53,401 nt of DNA, taken from Nitrosospira sp. NpAV. GTDB lineage: Bacteria > Pseudomonadota > Gammaproteobacteria > Burkholderiales > Nitrosomonadaceae. The DNA lies in NCBI RefSeq assembly GCF_000832065.1, contig NZ_JXQM01000015.1, positions 1-53,401 of the forward strand, in the 5' to 3' direction. Shown here in pieces: positions 28,845 to 34,749 of the stretch. Position numbers and translations under genes: made by a program. The notes under the pieces are model-generated. The model made no database searches, was not told the origin of the DNA, and saw only the letters and a program-made list of their open reading frames with translations. The first letter of the stretch is position 1, and every line of letters starts with the position of its first letter.

Positions 28845-28857
28845 AATCAAGCCATTG
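28845..28857 (+). promoter_or_regulatory. IHF-consensus site between palindrome and sigma-54 promoter
   Basis: AATCAAGCCATTG fits the IHF consensus WATCAANNNNTTR at every defined position. It lies between the upstream palindrome and the -24/-12 promoter, about 63 bases before the predicted start, the usual place where IHF bends DNA to bring an enhancer-binding protein to sigma-54 polymerase. Short consensus sites occur by chance, so the spacing gives most of the weight. Confidence 0.5.
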
Positions 28858-28886
28858 ATTAAAAAGGTTTATTAACTAACAAAATA

Positions 28887-28904
28887 TTGGCATGGATGTT
28901 GCAT
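28887..28904 (+). promoter_or_regulatory. Sigma-54 promoter of the eCIS operon
   Basis: TTGGCATGGATGTTGCAT matches the -24/-12 consensus YTGGCACG-N4-TTGCW at all positions except T for C in GGCAC, a common variant. GG and GC are separated by exactly ten bases. Transcription would start near 28914, about 180 bases before the DUF4255 gene. With the IHF site and palindrome upstream it forms a full sigma-54 layout. Promoter activity is inferred. Confidence 0.72.
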
Positions 28905-28945
28905 ATAAGCTAGCTAAAACAGGTAATAAGGTTAAAGAAGGAACG

Positions 28946-29101
28946 GTGACAGACTTCTTCATGGCGGAAATAAAAATGCCAAATGTTTCTATCCGGTTCG
29001 AGGGTTTTATCAAGAACGAAAAAAACAGCGGCTTACGCTCGTCGGGTCATCGGCTGTCGTTGATTTTTCTACTGCCGCCGGCCAGAGCCAGCCATGATTA
29101 A
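28946..29101 (+). CDS. Possible small leader ORF of the eCIS operon
   Basis: A 51-codon frame starting at GTG 28946, with AAGGA just upstream, downstream of the predicted sigma-54 transcript start. It ends in TAA at 29099-29101, overlapping the DUF4255 ATG by eight bases. The DUF4255 start lacks a clear ribosome-binding site, so translation may be coupled through this ORF. The peptide has no known family. A longer reading from ATG 28892 is excluded if the promoter is real, because that codon lies inside it. Confidence 0.3.
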   Translation: MTDFFMAEIKMPNVSIRFEGFIKNEKNSGLRSSGHRLSLIFLLPPARASHD

Positions 29102-29693
29102 CGATCTCGACGAAACGCTGGCTGTGCTATTGAAGCGCGAGCTCCCAAAAGGAGTGGCTGAGCAGGTGCAAGTGAGTTTTCACGCGCCGGATGATCAATT
29201 CCCGCCGCCTTCCGTCACCCTGCCCGCCATCGACCTTTTTTTATACGACATTCGGGAGAATCTGGAGCTTCGAAGTAACGAGGTGTATGTGGATCGGCGT
29301 TCCGATGGAACAGCCATGCGAACCGTGGCACCCGTGCGAATAGACGCTTCGTATCTGATTACCGCTTGGCCCAGCCAAAGCGTAGCCGATCCTTCAGAAG
29401 ATGAACACCGGTTGCTGGGGGATGTGATTCGGGCGCTCCTGCGCTATCGGACCATCCCCGAGGATGTACTTCAAGGCAGCTTGACCGATCAGGATTTACC
29501 CTTGCCAGTCAGCACGCTTCAGCCGGGGCGCCTGCAAAGCCTTGGGGAATTCTGGCAGGCGCTGGGCGGGAAACCAAAAGCTGCCCTGAATTATACCGTC
29601 ACTTTCGCGGTGGATGTCGCCAAGCCGGAGATAGTGGATCTCGTTACCGAGAAAATACTTAAATTTCGCCTACAGACAGGAACGGACTCATGA
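29094..29693 (+). CDS. eCIS tail terminator, DUF4255 (Pvc16/Afp16-like)
   Basis: A 199-residue protein of the DUF4255 family, which corresponds to the N-terminal domain of Pvc16/Afp16, the cap that ends tube and sheath assembly in Afp/PVC particles. The family pattern is seen: MINDLDETLAVLLKREL at the start, PAIDLFLYDIRENLELRSNE, RIDASYLITAW, EDEHRLLGDVIRALLRY and a final beta segment. It is first in the operon, as in many eCIS loci. It has no obvious ribosome-binding site, while the next gene overlaps its stop as ATGA. Confidence 0.88.
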   Translation: MINDLDETLAVLLKRELPKGVAEQVQVSFHAPDDQFPPPSVTLPAIDLFLYDIRENLELRSNEVYVDRRSDGTAMRTVAPVRIDASYLITAWPSQSVADPSEDEHRLLGDVIRALLRYRTIPEDVLQGSLTDQDLPLPVSTLQPGRLQSLGEFWQALGGKPKAALNYTVTFAVDVAKPEIVDLVTEKILKFRLQTGTDS

Positions 29694-30100
29694 TTGCTCG
29701 GACGGATTGGGAAACAGTGAGTCATCACGTGAGTATTTGCGGCCGGGTCTTGGACAAGGAAGGCAACGCCATGCCTGATGTTCGGCTCAGCGTCTCAGCC
29801 GAGCCGAAACAGTCGCATAAACAGCCGGATACGCCAACGGGCCGGACCCATGCCCGCCAAGGGAGAACAGGAGAACAGAACGAAGCCGGTAACCGGGCGG
29901 AACAAACCGAGTCTCGTCATGATGGTACATTTTTTTTTCTTGATTGCCCCGATGGGAAATATACCGTGCAGGCCGTGGATACCCGTTCCGGCAACCGGGC
30001 AGAGAAATCGGTTACGGTTGCCGACAGCGCACGCAAGAAGCGTCTGAAAGATCGGACACCTGAAGAGAGATGCTGGATCGAACTTGTTCTAAAGCAGTAA
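29690..30100 (+). CDS. Carboxypeptidase-regulatory-like (Ig-fold) eCIS accessory protein
   Basis: A 136-residue protein. The N-terminal part (VSICGRVLDKEGNAMPDVRLSV) and a later segment (DGTFFFLDCPDGKYTVQAVD) together form one beta-sandwich of the carboxypeptidase-regulatory-like type, interrupted by a hydrophilic insert of about 40 residues. The last 30 residues are basic. It overlaps the DUF4255 gene by four bases and precedes the sheath genes. Such small proteins are common between Pvc16 and sheath genes in this eCIS lineage, but their role is unknown; surface decoration is possible. Confidence 0.65.
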   Translation: MIARTDWETVSHHVSICGRVLDKEGNAMPDVRLSVSAEPKQSHKQPDTPTGRTHARQGRTGEQNEAGNRAEQTESRHDGTFFFLDCPDGKYTVQAVDTRSGNRAEKSVTVADSARKKRLKDRTPEERCWIELVLKQ

Positions 30101-30179
30101 TGGGAAGGCGATGTTTCTTGAGGCAAGTGACTGCCTCGATGGAACTTATTTACGATCAATAATGAAAAGGGAATACAAA

Positions 30180-31832
30180 ATGGCAAATTATCTGAGTCCA
30201 GGGGTTTACGTCGAAGAAATACCTTCTGCGCGGCAACCCATCGCGGGAGTTGGAACCAATACGGTGGCATTTATCGGCATCGTGCCAGATACGATTTACT
30301 ATCCGAAAGCAAATGACCGCTATGATCCTGTCGATGCCCGCGAGGCGCTGGAGCGCAGCGCAGCAGCGCCAGATACGGCTGATTCCGCAGAGGTGAAAGA
30401 CCTAAAGGCAAAACTGAAGGCTGCTGAAGACCAGCTTACCGCTGCCAATAATGCATTGTCCGCGGAAAAGAGCAAGAAAAAAGATCAGCAAGATGCCGCG
30501 TTGCTGCAGAAGCTGCAGCAGGAAAAATCTGACAAGACAGACGCACGAGACAAATTAAAAGATTCCCTGCAGGAATCCTCCACTAGGTCGGCATTGACAG
30601 CGCCCCAACCCATTGAGAAAGACGCATTTGAGGATACGACCGAGAAACCTGATCCTGGCCTGCTGGAAGAAGCGAAATCGACAATAACCCCCTACTATCT
30701 CAGCCAGTTCATCGTCGATGTCGAACCTGGAGATACCAAGTTTTGTGCCAGCTTCTCGGATTACACCAAGCGCTTCGGCCCATTCTCGGCATTCAGATCA
30801 GGAGCCGATGCCTCCATACCGATGTATCCGGGACATCACGCATTGACTCATGCCGTTTATGGTTTTTTCAACAACGGCGGGACCCGTTGTTTCGTTGCCC
30901 GCGTAAGGTCGATTGATGAACTTGATAGAGCTTTAACAAATTTTCAATCGATTGACGAGGTAGCAATTATTTCCGCTCCGGGGTTACCCAAACAGGCTGA
31001 TGTGTGGAGCAGGCTGATAAGCTACAGCGAAAACAATGAAAACATTTTCGCTATCCTTGACAGCACGGCGGTAGTGAATGACGGAAAGTCGAACGACTTG
31101 GACGGCCAGAAACTTCAATATACCGACAAATCAAAGGATACATTACCCCAGCCGAGCAAGAATGCGGCCTTTTATTTTCCTCACATCGAAGTGGTGGATC
31201 CCGCCAAACAGTTACAGGATAGCGATCCGGTTCGGCAGGTTGACGCAAAATACCGCGGTCGCACCTATGTTCCGCCAAGTGGACATATAGCAGGGATTTA
31301 TGCACGTACGGATGAAGAGCGAGGTGTACACAAAGCACCCGCCAACTGTGTTGTGCGCGGTGCCATTGATGTCAAATATTACGTCAGCAAGCCCGCACAG
31401 GATTTACTCAATCCTCAAGGTGTCAACGTGATTCGCTCCATGAATGGGGCAATCACGGTCTGGGGCGCGCGCACCATCGGCGGAGACCGCAATGGCGAGT
31501 GGAAATATATCAATGTCCGCCGCTTCTTCCTATTCCTGCAGGAATCCATTGATGAAGGCACGCAATGGGTGGTATTCGAGCCGAATGACCCTACCCTGTG
31601 GGGAAAGATCCGCCTCAATGTTTCCGCCTTCCTCACCAACTGCTGGCGTAGCGGCGCACTTTTCGGATTGACACCGGAAGAAGCGTTCTATGTGAAATGC
31701 GACGAGGAGCTCAACCCGCCGGAAGTACGCGATGTGGGCCAGGTTATTACGGAAATTGGCGTGGCCATCGTAAGACCGGCGGAGTTCGTTATATTCCGCA
31801 TTTCGCAGTCAACCGGCCAGGAAAAAAGTTAA
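30180..31832 (+). CDS. eCIS contractile sheath protein 1 with coiled-coil insert
   Basis: The main contractile sheath candidate, 550 residues. It opens with YLSPGVYVEEIPS (residues 4-16), the invariant N-terminal strand of phage-like sheaths, and ends in the conserved C-terminal domain (WVVFEPNDPTLWGKIRLNV, FYVKCDEELNPP and FVIFRISQSTGQE). Between about residues 40 and 175 lies a charged insert with a predicted coiled coil at 70-133, unusual for a sheath and likely on the outer surface. ATG 30180 has AAGGG upstream and starts the conserved strand; the longer frame from 30111 is rejected. Confidence 0.92.
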   Translation: MANYLSPGVYVEEIPSARQPIAGVGTNTVAFIGIVPDTIYYPKANDRYDPVDAREALERSAAAPDTADSAEVKDLKAKLKAAEDQLTAANNALSAEKSKKKDQQDAALLQKLQQEKSDKTDARDKLKDSLQESSTRSALTAPQPIEKDAFEDTTEKPDPGLLEEAKSTITPYYLSQFIVDVEPGDTKFCASFSDYTKRFGPFSAFRSGADASIPMYPGHHALTHAVYGFFNNGGTRCFVARVRSIDELDRALTNFQSIDEVAIISAPGLPKQADVWSRLISYSENNENIFAILDSTAVVNDGKSNDLDGQKLQYTDKSKDTLPQPSKNAAFYFPHIEVVDPAKQLQDSDPVRQVDAKYRGRTYVPPSGHIAGIYARTDEERGVHKAPANCVVRGAIDVKYYVSKPAQDLLNPQGVNVIRSMNGAITVWGARTIGGDRNGEWKYINVRRFFLFLQESIDEGTQWVVFEPNDPTLWGKIRLNVSAFLTNCWRSGALFGLTPEEAFYVKCDEELNPPEVRDVGQVITEIGVAIVRPAEFVIFRISQSTGQEKS

Positions 31833-31865
31833 TCATCGCCTGTATATCCGGATATTGGGTCAATA

Positions 31866-33206
31866 ATGGATAACCAGACTTACCTCCGTGCGGCGCGCTC
31901 CAACTATCGTACGCCTGGCGTGTACTACGAAACACTGGTCAAAGTGCAGGCACAACCCGTGTTTCGTACCGGCATCCCCGTTTTGGTGGGGTTTGTGCAA
32001 CCAGGGTCAAACAGCAAAGACTTACCGGAAATTCATCATATTGACCGGTTGCAACAGTTTTCCCAGCGGTATGAACCTTTGACAGAGAGTTATCTGGGTT
32101 ACGCGGTACGCGGCTTCTTCGAAAACGGTGGTGAACAATGCGTGGTGGTGCCGCTTCAGGTGAATCTAAGCAACTCATCAGAAGCAGCCAGGGCATTAAC
32201 ACGCATTTTCGCACCTGGGGAAATACTGGAAAATATTGAAGACATCGATCTCATTTGTGTTCCAGATGCAATGTTGCTTCAACCTGACTACGACTCAATT
32301 CTGGATATTCAATCGGCAATTCTGGATCACTGCCACAGAATGGGGGATCGGTTCGCGATCCTCGACGGATTTACTGAGGAAGTAGGCAGCCGACACTCGG
32401 AACCGGAAGAAAACAGGAGCTACGTCGAACCCCCTGTCTTGCATTGGCAACGTTTGCCGCGTGAGCATGGCGCTTTCGGTGCCCTTTATTATCCTTGGAT
32501 CTCCGTAAAGCAATCGTTGAGTCCAACGGATTCCAATATTTCACGCATGACAGGCATGCCCTGCGATGGGAGGGTGAATCGTACCAACATGGGAGCGGCG
32601 TTTGCAAAGGCTTACCGCACTCAATTTGTGCCCGCATGCGGACATATCGCCGGTGTCTATGCGCGTGCGGATGCCAAAACAGGGGTACATAAAGCACCTG
32701 CGAATGAAGTCCTGGAGGGAATTCTCAAGCTGGAAGTCGATTTCAGCGACGATGAACAGGAGCCGCTTAACGAGGGAGGTGTTAATTGCCTGCGCAGCTT
32801 TGCCGGGCGCGGCACTCGGGTGTGGGGAGCGCGAACCCTCAGCGGTCATGCCGAGGAATCCTACATTAATGTGCGGCGTCTTTTCCTGACGCTGACCAGA
32901 TGGATCAGGCAAAACATGAACGATATGGTTTATGAAGGGAATAACCCATCGCTTTGGGAGCGCGTCAGCCAGCGGCTGAGCGCCTATTGCCGCGACTTGT
33001 TCGATCGGGGCGCGCTGATGGGAAGCAGTCCGGCTGAAGCATTCTTTGTGAAATGCGATGCCGAAACGAACACTCTGGAAAGCCGGGAAGCCGGGCAGGT
33101 CGTCGCCTTAATAGGCCTCGCACCGGCGATTCCCGCAGAATTTATCGTGGTTCGCATCACCCAAAGCGCCAGCGCAATCGCCGTGACTGGACTGAACGTT
33201 TCATAA
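31866..33206 (+). CDS. eCIS contractile sheath protein 2
   Basis: A second sheath paralogue, 446 residues. The N-terminal YRTPGVYYETL strand, the YAVRGFFENGGEQCVVVPL region, ACGHIAGVYARADAKTGVHKAPANE, the VYEGNNPSLWERV motif and the C-terminal FFVKCDAETNTLESREAGQV follow the sheath family. It lacks the coiled-coil insert of sheath 1. Multiple sheath genes are normal in Afp/PVC particles, where minor sheaths contact the baseplate or cap. It lies 33 bases after sheath 1 and 22 before tube 1. Confidence 0.9.
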   Translation: MDNQTYLRAARSNYRTPGVYYETLVKVQAQPVFRTGIPVLVGFVQPGSNSKDLPEIHHIDRLQQFSQRYEPLTESYLGYAVRGFFENGGEQCVVVPLQVNLSNSSEAARALTRIFAPGEILENIEDIDLICVPDAMLLQPDYDSILDIQSAILDHCHRMGDRFAILDGFTEEVGSRHSEPEENRSYVEPPVLHWQRLPREHGAFGALYYPWISVKQSLSPTDSNISRMTGMPCDGRVNRTNMGAAFAKAYRTQFVPACGHIAGVYARADAKTGVHKAPANEVLEGILKLEVDFSDDEQEPLNEGGVNCLRSFAGRGTRVWGARTLSGHAEESYINVRRLFLTLTRWIRQNMNDMVYEGNNPSLWERVSQRLSAYCRDLFDRGALMGSSPAEAFFVKCDAETNTLESREAGQVVALIGLAPAIPAEFIVVRITQSASAIAVTGLNVS

Positions 33207-33228
33207 TAATCTCAAGGAGGTAATCAGT

Positions 33229-33678
33229 ATGGCAAGCACAGGAGAACGTAGAGATCCCTACCGCGGATTTAAATTCCGTGTTCAGATCGATGGCATACAG
33301 CGAGCCGGATTTCGCGAGGTGTCCGGGCTTGATTCGGCAACCGACCCGATCGACTATCGCGTCGGCGACGACAAGACGGTAACGATATCCAAACTGCCGG
33401 GCTTGAAGAAATTTGCCAACATCACACTCAAGCGCGGGATCACCGATGACCTGGATCTCTGGAAATGGCGCAAGCAGGTCATGGACGGGAAAATAAAAAA
33501 TGCCCGGAAGAACGGTTCCATTATCCTGATGGATGATGAAGGCAATGATGCCGCACAATGGGATTTTGTGGCCGCGTGGCCAACCAAGTGGACGGGTCCG
33601 ACATACAATGCCACCGCCAATGAGGTCGCCATCGATACGCTCGAACTCACCCATGAGGGATTGGATCGGACCAAATGA
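33229..33678 (+). CDS. eCIS inner tube protein 1 (gp19-like)
   Basis: A 149-residue protein of the T4 gp19-like tail tube family: DPYRGFKFRVQIDG, GFREVSGLDSATDPIDYRVGDD, KKFANITLKRGITDD and the WPTKWTGPTYNATANEVAIDTLELTHEGL end. It should form the stacked hexameric tube through which cargo passes. It has a strong AAGGAGG site before ATG 33229, fitting high expression of the major tube protein. Its stop overlaps the next gene by four bases. Confidence 0.93.
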   Translation: MASTGERRDPYRGFKFRVQIDGIQRAGFREVSGLDSATDPIDYRVGDDKTVTISKLPGLKKFANITLKRGITDDLDLWKWRKQVMDGKIKNARKNGSIILMDDEGNDAAQWDFVAAWPTKWTGPTYNATANEVAIDTLELTHEGLDRTK

Positions 33679-34043
33679 ACCTGCAGACGGAATTCGATTT
33701 CACACTTCCACATGGGTATGTCGACGCCGAGGGAAACATCCATAAGGCCGGAGTGATGCGGCTTGCGACAGCGAATGACGAGATTGCGCCCATGAAGGAC
33801 CCGCGGGTTCAATCCAATCCTGGTTACCTGGCGATAGTTCTCCTATCCCGAGTGGTTCGCCGGTTGGGAGACCTGCCGCAGATTAACCCAAGGGTGATCG
33901 AGGAATTATTCGCAGCGGACTTTGCGTTTCTCGAAGATATGTACCGCCGCATCAATACCAGCGGACACAACCGCATCAAGGTCGCCTGTCCGGAGTGTAA
34001 TGCGAATTTCGACGTCGAGGTCCAGCGTTCGGGGGAGCCATAG
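33675..34043 (+). CDS. Conserved eCIS tail-assembly protein with CxxC motif
   Basis: A 122-residue protein often seen between tube genes of this eCIS lineage. It begins LQTEFDFTLPHGYVDAEGNIHKAGVMRLATANDEI, has a helical middle (VIEELFAADFAFLEDMYRRIN) and ends in a KVACPECNANF segment with a single CxxC that could bind metal. Features suggest a tail-assembly chaperone, but no function is proven. Its ATG overlaps the tube stop (ATGA), and its own TAG stop overlaps the possible start of the next small gene. Confidence 0.72.
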   Translation: MNLQTEFDFTLPHGYVDAEGNIHKAGVMRLATANDEIAPMKDPRVQSNPGYLAIVLLSRVVRRLGDLPQINPRVIEELFAADFAFLEDMYRRINTSGHNRIKVACPECNANFDVEVQRSGEP

Positions 34044-34219
34044 GCTACCCCTCTGCGGAATTATTTGAGGAGGTAGCCTACGTCGCGTATCACTTCCACT
34101 GGCCATATACCGACCTGATGAATCTCGATCATCTTGAACGGCGCCGCTGGATAGAGGAAATTGTGAAAATCAACGAACGCCTGAATAGCGCGGAAGAAAG
34201 CACGCCCGAATATCTATGA
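34040..34219 (+). CDS. DUF6760-like small eCIS protein with non-standard start
   Basis: A 59-residue product matching small helical proteins found next to eCIS tube genes: GYPSAELFEEVAYVAYHFHW and HLERRRWIEEIVKINERLN. The frame has no ATG, GTG or TTG before the conserved Gly-Tyr-Pro; the only candidate is ATA at 34040-34042, which overlaps the upstream TAG as ATAG, just after GGGGGAG. The frame is closed upstream by a TAA. Initiation at ATA by coupling, or a -1 shift in the G-run, could make it; a sequencing error is also possible. It overlaps tube 2 by four bases (ATGA). Confidence 0.7.
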   Translation: MGYPSAELFEEVAYVAYHFHWPYTDLMNLDHLERRRWIEEIVKINERLNSAEESTPEYL

Positions 34220-34710
34220 TACTGCCCAGAAAGGAATACGACGACAGAAGCCGCATCCCCCGTGATCCCTATTCAGCCTTCCGGTTCTCGATAGTGATTG
34301 ATGGCAAGGACAGCGTGGGAGGATTTAATGAGGTTTCGGGCTTGGTGTTCGAGACCGAGGTTCACACGCTACGGGTTGGCGGTATCAATGATCATGAGCT
34401 TCAGCTACCCGGGCCATCGAAATTCCCCTCGCGACTCGTGCTCAAGCGTGGGTTGGGCGACATCGACTTTCTGTGGGAATGGTACCAGGAAGTCGCGAAG
34501 GGAGAGATCGTGCGCAGGAATATACATATCCAGCTTAACAATGAACAGGGTGAAGATACGGACGAATACAGCAAACGCAGCAATAAGAAAATGCCGTCAT
34601 GGCTTTTCAGGGAAGCCTGCCCTGTGAAATGGACTGGCCCCGATTTGCGTGCAAACAACTCGGCGATCGCGTTTGAGTCGCTTGAGCTGGTGCATCGCGG
34701 TTTACTCTGA
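34216..34710 (+). CDS. eCIS inner tube protein 2 (gp19-like)
   Basis: A 164-residue second tube-family protein: DPYSAFRFSIVIDGKDSVGGFNEVSGL, SKFPSRLVLKRGLGDIDFLWEW and PVKWTGPDLRANNSAIAFESLELVHRGL. It is longer than tube 1 through its N-terminus and an insert near residues 108-125 that is rich in Glu, Asp and Lys. In Afp-like particles extra tube paralogues form the tube initiator or adaptor at the baseplate, and this gene's place just before the LysM/hub genes suits that role. Start ATG 34216 overlaps the DUF6760-like stop. Confidence 0.9.
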   Translation: MILPRKEYDDRSRIPRDPYSAFRFSIVIDGKDSVGGFNEVSGLVFETEVHTLRVGGINDHELQLPGPSKFPSRLVLKRGLGDIDFLWEWYQEVAKGEIVRRNIHIQLNNEQGEDTDEYSKRSNKKMPSWLFREACPVKWTGPDLRANNSAIAFESLELVHRGLL

Positions 34711-34749
34711 GAAAAAAAGATCGTCAACCTGGGACGCGCAAACACAGAT

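Larger units (their letters stand above)
28245..28945. other. Divergent regulatory region between signalling block and eCIS operon
   Basis: About 700 bases without a credible protein gene. It carries two outward-facing sigma-54-type promoter matches (28306-28323 on minus, 28887-28904 on plus), an IHF-like site, and inverted repeats that may bind an activator. Further inverted repeats are seen at 28427-28446 (ATGATT / AATCAT) and 28770-28785 (ATCCC / GGGAT). The ORFs here (for example 28489-28740) have no family features. No transposon or phage attachment site is visible. Confidence 0.7.

Noticed and set aside
28892-29101. 69-codon reading of the small ORF starting at ATG 28892
   Set aside because: The ATG lies inside the sigma-54 promoter element, upstream of the predicted transcript start, so only a later start could be used.
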